Of a DNA stretch of 64,000 bases, positions 34,696 to 46,767 are shown piece after piece. The stretch covers positions 4,216,001 to 4,280,000 of the forward strand of contig JALGAS010000001.1 in NCBI GenBank assembly GCA_023078685.1, written 5' to 3'. Within the stretch, counting starts at the first letter, position 1. Each line of letters starts with the position of its first letter. The notes below the pieces were generated by a model. The model searched no databases. It saw only the letters and a program-made list of their open reading frames with translations, and was not told where the DNA came from. Made by a program: the position numbers and the translations under genes. This DNA is from Neopestalotiopsis rosae. Taxonomy: Eukaryota > Ascomycota > Sordariomycetes > Amphisphaeriales > Sporocadaceae.

Positions 34696-36346
34696 TCAAC
34701 TAGACTTGGGTTGCAATTCAATCGAGTTGCCACGCGACTTCTTCTTGGTGTGGCCATTGCCATTTGCTCTGCCAGCTTCTTCGTCACTGTCATCAGCGAG
34801 ATCAGCGAGGCCAAAGCCGGACTCCTCGTCGTAGCCGCGCATCAAGCCTTCCCTGTCGCCCTGGCTTCCGACGCTGTAACGTGGGTCCATACTGCGGCGT
34901 GCAGACATGCTCAGTCGTGTCTGCACGCTCGAGATCATATCGGTGCCTCCAACATCACCACCGCGGCGAGCGAGCATCTTGTCTCCGTTGGGGTCGGCGC
35001 GTGATAGGTTGAGCAGGTACACACCGGTGAATGTAACCAAGAAACCACAGATGAGAGAAAGTGTGTTGACGGGATCGTTCGTGTTAAATCCTGAGAAGAG
35101 GATGAAAGAGGCGCAGAGTGTAGCCGTCGTAAAGGTGACATAGTAAAGAGGATTGACGCTGGTAAAGAGTCAGTTATTGTGCATAAATATTATGGACATT
35201 TCGGATCAGGAAACACATACATCTGCGTGGAGAATGTAGCCAGAGCCTTGTTGAAGTAGTTCATCTGTACCAGAATGCACACACCCGTCAAAATCATGAA
35301 GACGTATGTGGAGGCGTGCTTGAACTGGTTGTTGCCTGCAAAGGTGAGTTTGACGGCAATGCCAAACGCCTTGACGGACATGACAGAGACAGATCCAACA
35401 GTCGAGCAGATGGATAGGTAGATCAGTGGGTTCTTCTTGCCGTGGATCGGGGCAATCCTGTAGATCATGACTGTCGCAAACACCACAACCACAAGACAAT
35501 ACAGCAGATAGCCTGTGAAAATGGGTCAGTTTCCATTGCACGAAGAGACGCCATGCCCGGCGCTGTATGGACTCACCAGGCGCAAGCGCATATTCCATGA
35601 TCTGTTCAATCGTCTCAATCGGCACATCTGGCGGCGCGTGCAAAACAATGATGATGGCGCCGATGAGACAGGTGGCACAGCCCAGCTTGCCCAGCGTCCC
35701 TAGTTCCTCCTTCAGGAAATATGACCCCAGCACAGCTCCAATGAGGACACTGAGGGCTCCCAGGGGAGTGACAAGAATTGCGGGCGCAAAGGCATATGCA
35801 GCAAAGTTGCAGATCTCTCCGAGAACCACTGAGAACACGAGTCAGCCCAATCTTCGTCCATCTTAATATTTCACAAGCTCGTCAAGGGCAAAGGCTCACA
35901 GCTGAGAATTCCGGCCCACCATGTAGGGTTGCGTAGATAGACGAAACCATCGCCCTCAAAGCCATGTCGCTCTTCTGCTTGCATCAAGCCCTAGTCAAAA
36001 CGGGTCAGTCTCTGTTTATTTCGAAGGCGCGAGGTATGCGAGATGTCCCTGGCCAGTAGGGATATAGTTGGTGTCTGTTGTTTTGTACCTTTTTCGTTAT
36101 TACGAAACTCGTGCCTGCAGGATAAGATGGTCAGTCACATTGTTCAGAAGCAGCGGAGAAAGCCCTCTCATGTTAGAAAGCTGGGGGAGAACTTACCAAT
36201 GGCCAAACTGGATGACATGGCCAGGGCCAGTCCGATGTATCTATAAAGACAGGTAGGTCAGATCCTATTCTCTTGATTCTTCCCCAACGAGGTAAAAATG
36301 CAGGTGCGCAGGGTTTGGGGTGCTCGTACTTCTCGTCGACAGTCAT
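34696..36346 (-). CDS. NIPA-type magnesium transporter (DUF803)
   Basis: Seven exons, complement(34696..35158, 35221..35512, 35577..35828, 35900..35990, 36089..36114, 36197..36240, 36330..36346), give 394 aa. The first three coding exons are tiny (17, 44 and 26 nt), yet the joined product reads MTVDEKYIGLALAMSSSLAIGTSFVITKKGLM, the conserved NIPA N-terminus. About nine membrane helices follow, with the signatures TWWAGILSLVLGEICNFAAYAF and LGALSVLIGAVLGSYFL, then a hydrophilic C-terminal tail from about residue 305 (RADPNGDKML, RGNSIELQ). NIPA proteins move Mg2+ and related divalent cations across plasma or endosomal membranes. The frame is open upstream to 36484, but that part is not family-like. 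Confidence 0.93.
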
Positions 36347-39300
36347 GGTGTTGTTGGAATGATGCGCCGGCGGCGACCGAAGCTGCGGAAAGCCAGAAGA
36401 TGTTTCGAGAAGCGCAATAATAGGGTTGTCGACAAGATAATGACACAGACGGCTCTCTTCGCGCCTGGCGAGGGCAGCAAGCACAGCGCTTTTGCACCTG
36501 TTGCGGACGGAGTTGGGGCGTGGTGGCTGTCCACAACGGAGGGGTTGGGGCGGTGGTGCGTGTGTAGGTCGGATGCGTTTCTTTGTGGCCGGCTCTCACA
36601 CAGGCACTGCGTCTCTTTGCGGAGTGCCGAATCACTAACGCCCGGATCTCGCGAATGTCCTGTCCGATGACGAGGTCGCGTGCGCTACGTAAGCGAGTAT
36701 AGTTGCTGAATGTGCGTATGCGATAACGATGGTTGTGCTTGTCGGCAGAGAATGTGTCTCTTTATGTCGAGTCGGAGGGTTGTTGAGGTTAAGCGGTGGC
36801 AGGGTCGCAACAATGAAAGCGTCGCGGCGAGGTAGGTAGTGGGTGCGGGAAGGTAGTCAAGTGGTCGACTAAGTGGTCCTTCCCTTGGATACAGAGAAAG
36901 CACGCCTGTCCACCAAGTGCTGTGTATTACAAAATGTGATGATATCGGCAGATGGCTTGAGCTTCTGCGACCATGTACACCTACAGTACTCACTCACAAA
37001 TGTGAACAATGGAGAAATGATCGTGGGGTTTGACGACAAAAAGGCAGACAAAAGGCAAATGGGTTGGTAGGTTTGTACAGAGTAGTAGGTAGCCGTAGGA
37101 AATGTGTCCTTGCGCAGCCAGGAAACCAGAGCGTGTTTCGTGGAACGGATAGAGCAGCAGTGCAAGTGCTAGCAGTCCCCTAGGCAAGGCAATGCAAGGA
37201 TACCTAGGATCGGCTCAGTGCTTTTCTCTTTTTTTTTTTTTGTCCCTCCCCTCCTTCCCTGCAGTTTTTGGCTTTCGGGGCGGCCTGGGGGTGGGTGGTT
37301 ACCACTTCACAATATTTGAGTACTTGCTGCTTTTGCTGCTATAAACGGACGTAACTCAGGAAAAAAAGGTGTGAGGGCGCCTGTACTCTGTAACCGCTGC
37401 CGTTGCTGGCGTGACTTGGTTTACTGGTGACCTTCCAGGTTTCTGCTGGGTCGTGTCGCTTCGATTTGCTTTTTAGCGTCAAGGTTAGAAGCCGTCCATT
37501 ACTCTCCAGTTTTTTTTCCCAGGTGGCACTTGAGAACGAGTGCGGGAAGTTGGAACACTTTTTTCACTGACTTACCTTCAAGTGCCCACTAGAAGGTAGG
37601 TACCTACATCAGGTACCTGTAACACTGCTAGCATCTGAAATTTAGCGCACTTATCTAACCCCTGGCTCCAGCGGCTAAGCAGATTTGCGATGGGTTCAAT
37701 GGGGTGATGAACGCTCCAGACCACATGTGCACGATTTCTTGTTGCCAAGCAAAACCGTGACAAGCGCCCTTTTATCCCTCTTTGTCTCTCTTGATGGCGT
37801 TCGAGGCCGAGGGATGCAGGGAAGGGAGGGGACTTGGATGGGAGTCGGGTGGGGGAGGGATTTCAAGCAGCAAGCAATTGACTGACTTCAGGACAAGCTC
37901 CATGTCCAGTCGTGCTAGGTAGGGAATGCTATGTAGATACTTTGCGGTACGTACTGTACTACCACTTACTGAACCGTTTCGATCTGCTAATATCTGGCTC
38001 ATCCTGTGTTCCTCGACGTCACAAACTTCGGAACCTGCGTCGGAGATATCCAGTGGATGCTACAGTAGTAGGACCGTGTGGACAAGGCACATTACGGTAG
38101 GTAGAAAAGGTAGGCATTCGTATGCGTATGCCGTATGTAGGTAGGTATGTAATGTAGGTAGGTAGACCAAGGCCTGTATCTACCGCTCGTGATCCATTCC
38201 ATTTCCCACCAAAAAGCCTTGAGTCTCTGTGCTTTCTCTCCATTCATTTCTCAACAAGGCAAGAAATGGATGGCATGTACTCTGTAATAAATATCAAGCC
38301 CCCCGTGCACAATCTCTAATCTGCACTCTGCACCCCTGCGGCAACAAACAAGAGAGCATGGGCCATGATGAACACCTCCCCGAGCCAAGCCAAAATCTGA
38401 AGCCCTGACATGAGGGAGCTTGGGGTTTCTTCAACAGGGGGGATGGGTTCCGGATGCGAGAAACAGGTGCCAGTGGTGGTGCCCTGAGGACAGAGGACAA
38501 AATCAAATGGGCCAATCTTGGAACGTGCGCCAACACCCATACCAGGTACCCAGATATGATTTTATTACTTACATATTACGGAGCTCATAAAAGAGGAGTT
38601 GAAGAGCTGGAGCATACCAAACCCACCCCGAGCTGGGCTGATGAGATCAAATGCCTTATCATTGGGCTATATGCTTTGTGTATTCTTGGTGGTGCTGTCT
38701 GCTGTATCGACATCACATAGCTTTGAAGAGCATCAACAAGTGTCAATGTTTCTGAGCATGGATGCCTCAAGTGGTAATGACCGGATCAACCTTGAACACG
38801 TACACATGGTGATGAGTGTCTTAGCTCCTTTACTCTGACTGGTGTATCTTCTGAAACTTCTTTCGCCTGCGTCAGGAAATAGACGGGGTTTTAGTCTTCC
38901 CCGTCTCTGCACGTTAATGAGAGGGCACACTGCACTGCCTCCTCCTCGGTCCAACCGAAACGGTTCGATCTGCCCGTTCGAACGTGACTGTCCCTGTTAC
39001 GTGCACCGGGGGTAACAACTAGCTCATGTAACCAAGGTTTGAGGTCTTGTACGCCAATGAATCCCATGTGGCCTCACAAAAAAAGATGGTTATATACGAG
39101 GACTCGGCGTTGCAATGCCCATCTTCTCGTCTCCCTGATGAAGCCGCCATTCACCTATTTCAATCAGCACTAATGACGGGAGTGCCACTCGGTACTATGA
39201 ACAGCCCAGCCAAGCCCAGCCTCGTTGCCTCGTGGCCTGCCCCTTCTCCCGCACAGCACTGTACTCTCAACAACTTTGGTGATATCTTAGCCCTATCGCT

Positions 39301-40409
39301 AAAGAGAAATCCACCACCCGGCAGTGCAAGCCTCGATTCGTATTGGTGACCCCATCGCAGCTGACGTGTAGCACCAAGTTTTCGGAATAGTCTGGCTATT
39401 TCAGAATTGGCGATGACGACTATGTGGGCTCTGTCGTTCGACTAGGGACAGTCGGCGACCATAGCTCTTCTCCGAAAGGGACCCAGATTACCGTAACCTC
39501 CCCAGATTGGATCTGCCCATAATGGCCAAAAGCGCAGTTAGTGGTCGTCAGTCGGTAATAACATATCGTAGGTATGTAGACGGGCATCGATTTCAAAGTA
39601 GCCATTCCTGGATTTTTCGGATAACTCGTGGTGACTTGATTTCAATACGACGATGCACCATCATGATGCGTTCTCGGGCTCAGGAATAGAGAAGTGCTCC
39701 CGGCATCTTTTTACCATCCGCCTTTCAACGTCCTACTTCTTGCAGCATGTGGCTATAATTATCTCTCCAAGGTCGTTTACTTTATAGTCAACCGAGCTAT
39801 GGGGACATCTAAGCCTTGCTGGAAACCTCCAGTGGAGCAATGATCCTGCTACCATGACAAAACGGTCGAGAAAGATCGATTTGCGGCGGTCAAGCTTATT
39901 ATTCGGCCTGTCTAGGAAGCGTCAAACTGGATTTAGGTAGGTATACCGGAACATGAAGAAGAATGCCAAGACTATGGATCAGAGCGGCTTCCAAGGAAGT
40001 GCAAGTAAAAAAAAACTGTGTATGTACATGGGGTTTGACACCAAACATATTTCATCGTCCAAATCGTCGGCTGACTAGTACATAGGGCCGTACCCATGGC
40101 GCATTCATCTTCAAAGTCGAACCAAGTCCGCTCCAGCGGTGAAGCTCACAATTGAACAAGAAAGAAAAAAAAAGACTTCCCCTAAACCTGTCAAAGGATG
40201 GTATCAGTCGTGGTGTTGAGGTGAAGACCGAGTACTTGTTTGGGGAGACATGTCGTGGCCAGCCCAGCAACTCTCTGGTAGGGCCAAACTTGATCAGGAG
40301 CGTTTATGGTCGGCCCACCACCACCACCAAAAAAACCTTCCACTGCACGCAGATCCACATACACAACAAGAGTCATAATAAGGCACGAATTTTCAACAAC
40401 AAATCACAA
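36347..40409. other. 4 kb gene-poor region
   Basis: No protein gene is supported. The first kilobase is probably promoter and leader of the NIPA gene. The rest has short TAGG-type repeats (37594-37620, 38096-38166), T-rich tracts (37208-37224, 37510) and short unconvincing open frames. Confidence 0.45.
38096..38166. repeat. GTAGGTAGG repeat cluster
   Basis: Imperfect tandem copies of GTAGGTAG: GGTAGGTAGAAAAGGTAGG, then TGTAGGTAGGTATG, then TGTAGGTAGGTAGACC, interrupted by a CGTATGCGTATGC stretch. The same tetranucleotide occurs at several other intergenic sites in the window. Confidence 0.75.
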
Positions 40410-40481
40410 AGCACCATGGCGCAGCGGAAGCGCGCCGGGCTCATAACCCGGAGGACCTCCGATCGAAACGGAGTGGTGCTA
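40410..40481 (+). tRNA. tRNA-Met (anticodon CAU)
   Basis: The cloverleaf folds by eye without an intron. The acceptor stem AGCACCA (40410-40416) pairs with TGGTGCT (40474-40480), followed by discriminator A. The D arm is GCGC...GCGC. The anticodon stem CCGGG/CCCGG encloses the loop CTCATAA, so the anticodon is CAU. The T stem CTCCG/CGGAG encloses ATCGAAA. T-rich sequence follows within about 25 nt (TTTTTTTG), suitable for polymerase III termination. The acceptor stem and T loop fit elongator rather than initiator tRNA-Met, but I am less sure of that distinction. Confidence 0.9.
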
Positions 40482-41853
40482 TTCTTTTGTTGTTTTTTTG
40501 TGATTTTTACACCTGTTCCAGTTATTTTCATATTGCCTAGCAAATAACTTGACTTGTCTCCCTTTTTTTGCAACTTCTGCTTCACCACTTCTTTTCTCCT
40601 TATAGTTATATCTTTGTCTGTTCTGAAGATAACTGGATAGGGAGTTCATCTAATAGGTAAGTTCTTTATGAGTATCACGTATGGAAGAGCACACACGATG
40701 TAAAAGTGGTGAGCTGCCATGATCTGTAACATCTACTACCTTGTGCATACCAAGAACCGGATGGATTGCCTGTAGCCTCAAATCAGTGCGTAAGAAATTG
40801 ACTAGATATACTCCGTACATTATGCAACGTCTTCCTAAGTAAAACGCGTCTGCCTGGAACAGAACTCAGTTGCCGTTGCAAAGTTAAGAAGACTTTGGAG
40901 TGTTTGGTGAACCCAAACCTAAGTGGTTATAAGGCAAGGCATAGTGGCCATCAGTGCATACGTTGACTAATGAGAACAAAATCTTCTTTTCTTGTCCTCT
41001 GGAGACTTGAAGCACCACTTCTACACATGTTCTTATCGAAATGTCGAAAAGAGAGATGTGAGTTCAGGGATAGCATAGCACAGTGACGATGAAAGCAAGA
41101 GTCAAGGTTTACTTTCGAGTATAAGGGAATGGAACTGCTCAATTTCACTCTTTACTATGTGCTATAAATCCCAGTTACGCAGGAGAGCCCTCGAATTTCA
41201 GACATCTAGCAACTGAATGCCAACATGATAGACTCATCTGTGTCTGCTCAATTTCAAAGACTTGATACCCGAGGCATTGATAAGATGGCAAGAGCATCGA
41301 TGCCTCAGCTAAAGTCAACTTGTATGGATCTCTCGATGCGGTCAATAACACATCGTGGGCCCTTGGTATACGTCATACAGAAAAGTCATATAGGCTCGAG
41401 ATGGAGACGACCGACTGAATTCAAGATGACACTTCTGCCTTTCGCAAAGGGGCCTCCATAACAAGTATTGAGGCTGGACTCTGGTGACATGAATTCTTTT
41501 CTTCCCCAAGCACTGCGTAAAATGGTATCGGACTCATGCTGAGATCACATAGGAGAAGAATTGCTACGCGACTTGCAAGCGCAGAGGCTGATACCGCTAC
41601 ACAAATCCTATCATTACATTCACTTGTCTAGCTGAGACTTAAGGGTATCATGTTGATTGAGTGTGGTCGAGTTCACTAGGAGAAATGCGAATCATTTTGG
41701 TGAACCATGTGTATTCACAGTAAGGGCCAAATTTTGCCATTCCTTTAGCAATGCAAAGACAAACGCCTGGTCGTACCATCCTCACATGCTAATTCATTAT
41801 GCCATTTTTCCATTTCTTTGAACCGAGGGAACCCAACACCGATTGCCTCAGAT
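40482..41853. other. Intergenic region
   Basis: 1.4 kb with no supported gene, between the tRNA and the uS3 stop codon. Confidence 0.45.
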
Positions 41854-42858
41854 TTATTGCTCCTCAGCAGCGGGGGCAGCCTCCTCGGCACCCTCACCCT
41901 CCTCAGCAGCGCGCTGAGCCTCAGCCTGGGCCTGCATCTGGGCGGCCTTAGCACCGTAGTCCTGGGACATGGGCTGGATGACGCTCTGCTCCTCCTTGGG
42001 CTCGATGATGGTGACGGCGTCAGGGAGAGACTTCTGGGGACCGGCCTTGCCCTCGGGGTCAGAGCCGCGCATGATCTTGACCTTGATACCCAGGACACCC
42101 TGGCGGAGCAGGACGTGGCGGGTGGCGCTGTCAATGAAGTCGCGGGCGGGCTGACCAGAGTGGATCATGAAGCCGTCGGTGAACTTCATGGACTTGGCAC
42201 GAGCAGCACGGAGCTTACCCGAGACAACGACCTCGCAACCCTTGGCACCAGACTCCATGATGAAGCGGAGGACACCATAGCAGGCACGACGGACGGCAAG
42301 ACCGTTGAGGAGCTTGTAGCGGAGGGACTCGCACTGAGCGACGGCGGACAGACCACGGTTCTGGACCTTGGCGGCGTACAGGGAAACGCTGTTCTCGGGG
42401 AACTTGAAGCGCTTCTGGATGAGCGAGGTGAGCTCGCGGATGCGGCGACCCTGCTCACCGAGAACCTCCTGGGTGTGGGTGGCGCGGATGATGATGTCGG
42501 TGACGGTAGGGGTGACGCGGACCTCGACGCCAGAGTAACCCTCCTCAGCGAGCTCGCGCTGGAAGAACTCGTTCAGCTCGGCGTAGAAAACACCGTCAGC
42601 GACGAACTTTCTGCGCTTGGAGCTAGAGAAGAAAGGCAAGTCAGTACATGATTGTTGCAGAATCTAGTGAAGATCATTGCGTGTTCTGTCGTGGGTCGAG
42701 TTGGAGGAAGAAGTCGTCCTTGGGATAGTTTCATGATGGTATCCCGAACCCAAATCGTTTGCGCATCATCGACTCGCTGCCTCTTCTTCCTCCTCCTCTC
42801 CCAGGACAAAAGGAAAAATGTTTCTTCTGACGTACATCTGAGTGCCCGGGACAGCCAT
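41854..42858 (-). CDS. RPS3: 40S ribosomal protein uS3 (RPS3)
   Basis: Two exons, complement(41854..42622, 42836..42858), give 263 aa. The 23-nt first exon encodes MAVPGTQ plus a split codon; exon 2 continues [21 protein letters not shown], the conserved eukaryotic S3 start. A type II KH domain follows ([34 protein letters not shown]), then the S3 C-terminal domain ([54 protein letters not shown]). The acidic Glu/Ala/Gln tail is typical of fungi. The protein lies at the mRNA entry channel of the small subunit. Codons are strongly biased to C/G third positions, as expected for a highly expressed gene. The 213-nt intron right after the start region may help expression. Confidence 0.97.
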
Positions 42859-43827
42859 TTTGACGGTTTGATGGTTGATTGACTGGCGAAAAAGTCGATC
42901 AAGAGGTCTCGGGTTCGTTGGGTGATGGTTGTCGTGAACGGCCGGGAATGAGGGTCACAGAGATCACGAAAAGTATTGTGGTGGAGTACAGCGATTGGAC
43001 CAGGCCCGGAATTTTTTTGATCAAATTCTAGGGTTTGTGTGTGAACGAGGCCTGGCAGGTGCGCAGTACCACTAGTGAGCCAGAGCAGAATGTGGGGTTA
43101 AACACCGTTTTAGTGCAAATATTCTTAGTTGTCGATACATTTTTCCATGCATTTAGCGAACATGTACCCGCGGCGCTCCGTCGCCAGTTATCCCCCTTCT
43201 TATCGATAAGCCACCCGAACCACTACATTAGGTAAGGGCCCTTTCCCAGGTATCGGCCGGGTGCACAGTTCTGTTTGGTACATTTCAGCACATGGTTGGG
43301 GCCTTACGAGCTGTCAAATGCCAACTGCTTGGTACCATAATGTGTTGCTTTTTAGTGCATCCATGTGACGTCGAGGCCTGCCCAGAGAGTCCAGCGACTG
43401 CCCCGCGCTTTCGCTATTCACTAAAAAAAGGGACCGTCAACTCACATTAGCTTGCATCTTAGGAGGTGACGATGACCACGCGAGGCGTGTGATTTGGTTG
43501 AATTCTTGCTTGGTAGCACATAGTGATTAACCAACTTGTCTACATTTGCCTGTTGAGAGCATGTGTATTTCTGCGCTCAGCAATCCAACGTGACGCCGCA
43601 CTCTTCCCACTTCATACTTTAAGAGTGTCAACTGAAATCACCCGATCAGCTTGCCCGCTTTGCAACACGCGGCCAACGTCCATTTGCTAGAAAGGAAGAA
43701 GCACTCGCTATCTTATCGTAACACAGCTGCCCCTCGACGTTCTGCGTCCTCCGCCAATGCGCCGAGCCCAACAACACACGTTCTCCTCTGTGCTGGAACT
43801 GCCCTTGAGGCAGGCATAATACAGAAA
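42859..43827. promoter_or_regulatory. Divergent promoter region (uS3 / myotubularin)
   Basis: 970 bp between divergent starts with no supported ORF. It presumably holds the strong ribosomal-protein promoter on the left side. I could not identify a specific activator site. Confidence 0.45.
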
Positions 43828-46398
43828 ATGCAGGTCAAAAAGGTCAGTAATGCTATATAACAAGGGACTCTGTTCCTAGATACTCTTTGCCATCCATCCC
43901 GGCAATCCCGCTAACCTGATTTCCAGATACACGATGTTGAGGCCATCCGCGGGGGCGAGATGCATAAGGGCGATTTGCATTTGACAGAACACCATATTGT
44001 CTTTGTCATGCCTCACAACCCCCCGGCCGACGCCAAGTTACCATCGAATGCTCCCAAAACCCGCGAGCTCTATATCGCATACCCCATACTCAACTACTGC
44101 AACTTTAGACCCTCACCGCCGGCTTCGGGCAGACCGTCCACGATACGTATACGGTGCCGCGATTTCATGCTCATCAGTTTCCACTTCAAGGACGATGTAG
44201 GCGCACGTGAAGCCTTCGAGTGTATGCGCAACAGAACATGTCGCCTAGGTTCAATGGAGAAGCTCTATGCTTTCAGCTACCAGCCGCTCAAGCAGGAAAA
44301 GCCCTTCAACGGTTGGGAACTCTACGACCCAAAGACCGAGTTCAGGAGACAAGGCATCAGTAGCAAATCCCAGGACAGGGGCTGGAGGATCTCGACCATC
44401 AACAATGATTATACCTTCTCCCCAACGTATCCGGGCATGCTGGTCGTTCCCACTCAGATCTCGGATAATGTCATTAAGCATGCTGGCCCATACCGATCGC
44501 GACAACGGATACCGGTCCTCACGTACCTTCACTCGTTGAACAACTGCTCCATCACGCGAAGCTCGCAGCCATGTGTTGGTATCAGGGGAAATCGCAGCCC
44601 GCAGGATGAGAAGATCGTGAGCGCAAGCTTTTCTGCCTCGGCCACTGTGGAGTTTAACGGCCTCAACATATCTAACACGGCCACGGCTGAGCCGAGCCCC
44701 TCCTCAAGCCAAGCCGATCTTCGAGACCACAGCTTGGACTCTGAGACTCTGGCAGCAGCACAGCTCGAAGACGAGTTACTGGCTGCTGGAGACCCGAATT
44801 ACGATGCCAAGACCGGCAAACGACTCATATTCGGCGCACAGCAAAGCAATTTGATTGTGGACGCTCGACCGACCATCAATGCTGTCGTCATGCAAGCTAT
44901 GGGAAAGGGCTCCGAGAACATGGACCATTATAACTTTGCCAAGAAGGCTTATCTCAACATTGACAATATTCACGTGATGCGTGATTCTCTCAACACCGTG
45001 ATAGAGGCCATCAAGGACGGTGATATTAGCCGTCTGCCGCCGAATCGAGATCTGCTTCAGAAGAGTGCTTGGCTCAAACATATCACTGGTGTTCTGGATG
45101 GATCAGCGCTTATTGCCCGCCAGGTTGGTGTTCGGCACTCTCATGTACTCATCCACTGTTCAGATGGATGGGATCGAACGAGTCAGCTATCCGCCCTTTC
45201 GCAGCTCATGCTTGATCCATTCTATCGCACCATCGAAGGCTTCATCATTCTTGTGGAAAAAGATTGGTTGTCATTTGGACACATGTTTCACCGGCGCTCC
45301 GGGCCACTGGGCCACGAAAAATGGTTCACAGTTGAACGTGATGGCGCAGCAGGAGGCACCCTCCAACCCGGCGAATCCGATGGACGGGCCGGTGAAGCTC
45401 TTGAAAAGGCTTTTGCGAGCGCGACTCGCTTCTTCAATAAGAAGAGCAGTTCAAAGGATGAGAGCGCAGATTCCGATGACGTACCATCGCCTACTGACGA
45501 TCCCTCCCAAGTCAAACGTGGCGAGGGCGAAGCAACACACCCCAACGAGATATCACCAGTCTTCCATCAGTTCCTAGATGCGACATATCAGCTCCACCGC
45601 CAGCACCCTACTCGATTTGAATTCAATGAACGCTTTCTTCGTCGACTCCTCTACCACCTCTATTCGGCACAATACGGCACTTTCCTTTGGAACTCGGAAA
45701 AGTCTCGGAGGGATGAGAAGGCTGCCGAGCGGACGAGAAGCGTTTGGGACTACTTCCTTTCCCGGAAACAGGAATTCTCCAACCCGGAATACGATCCGAC
45801 AGTGGACGATCGCCAATCTGGTCGCGAACGACTCATATTCCCTCGCCTGAGCGAGATCCGATGGTGGGCATCTTGTTTCGGCCGTACAGATGCCGAGATG
45901 AACGACTATCTCGATGCTGCGGCAGCTCGTGGAGAGCGTGTCAATAATTATAGCAACAACATGACGACGAGTCCGGCGCCGGGTAGTAGGAGTAGAAGCC
46001 CAGTCCCAACGCAAGCACCAACGCCGGGTCTAAAGACATCGACGAGCGTACTGACCAGCGTGGAAACCGCGCATGAAGCCTTGACGCCAGATTACAGAGC
46101 TCGTGAAGGACATGCCAGTCTCCACAAGAGCGCTAGTGCCGACTCACCTGGAGCATTTGCATCCAATCTTGCCAAGCTCAGAGATGGCGTCGCTGGACTG
46201 GATCTAGGCATGGGTGGTTTCTTTGCTGGCCACGCAAATGCAACAGGTGCGCAGCAGTCAAGCTCGGCCACGGAAAGTTTGAGCGGCGCCATACCAAGCG
46301 CCGTTGACAAGCGAAGAGCTGAACGAGAGTTGGCTGATATGCCAATGCCGACACCACCACTCGGTGACAATAAAGACAATGGACTCGAGCTGAAATAG
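43828..46398 (+). CDS. Myotubularin-family phosphoinositide 3-phosphatase
   Basis: Two exons, 43828..43842 and 43927..46398, give 828 aa. The 15-nt first exon encodes MQVKK. The frame is open back to 43651, so a longer N-terminus is possible. An N-terminal PH-GRAM domain (about residues 1-120: GGEMHKGDLHLTEHHIVFVM) precedes the myotubularin phosphatase domain (FNGWELYDPKTEFRRQG, RIPVLTYLH, IVDARPTINAVVMQAMGKG, YLNIDNIHVMRDSL). The catalytic loop CSDGWDRT starts at Cys416 and is intact (CX5R), so the enzyme should be active. Myotubularins remove the 3-phosphate from PI3P and PI(3,5)P2 on endosomal and vacuolar membranes; yeast Ymr1 is the counterpart. The C-terminal ~170 residues are disordered and Ser/Pro/Thr-rich. 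Confidence 0.94.
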
Positions 46399-46767
46399 AA
46401 AGTCAAACCGATCGCTCACTGGTGGAATTGGTTCTAGTAACTGCCATGGATGCTGCGAAATTTGAAGAGCCATATGCGCGATTATACGATGCGCTTGTGA
46501 CTTGAAGAACAAGTACGAAGACCCAGATCGAAATGAGTTGTAGTATAGTAGGTAAAGCAATGAGATGAGAAGGAACGGCAGCATCACAAGCATGATATTG
46601 TTTCACAGCAGTGGTTCCATCTCGAGCGAAGACATTCGACTATTTAGATAGCGAGAATTCATGATAACGAATATGCATTATGTTTGTACCTTAGGACTCT
46701 TGATGAAAGTGTGTTTCTCGAGTAAGCTACAAACGGGTTCGCCCAAGGGAAACAGACTACTGCCTCA
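46399..46767. other. Convergent intergenic region
   Basis: 370 bp between the stops of myotubularin and Vps16. Nothing else is seen. Confidence 0.5.

Noticed and set aside
39047..39349. 100-codon plus-strand frame in the second gene desert
   Set aside because: Isolated, with no homology-like pattern or promoter context.
41818..42651. 277-codon open frame on the plus strand antisense to uS3
   Set aside because: It is a shadow of the strongly codon-biased uS3 gene; the Leu/Gly/Asp-rich translation has no domain.
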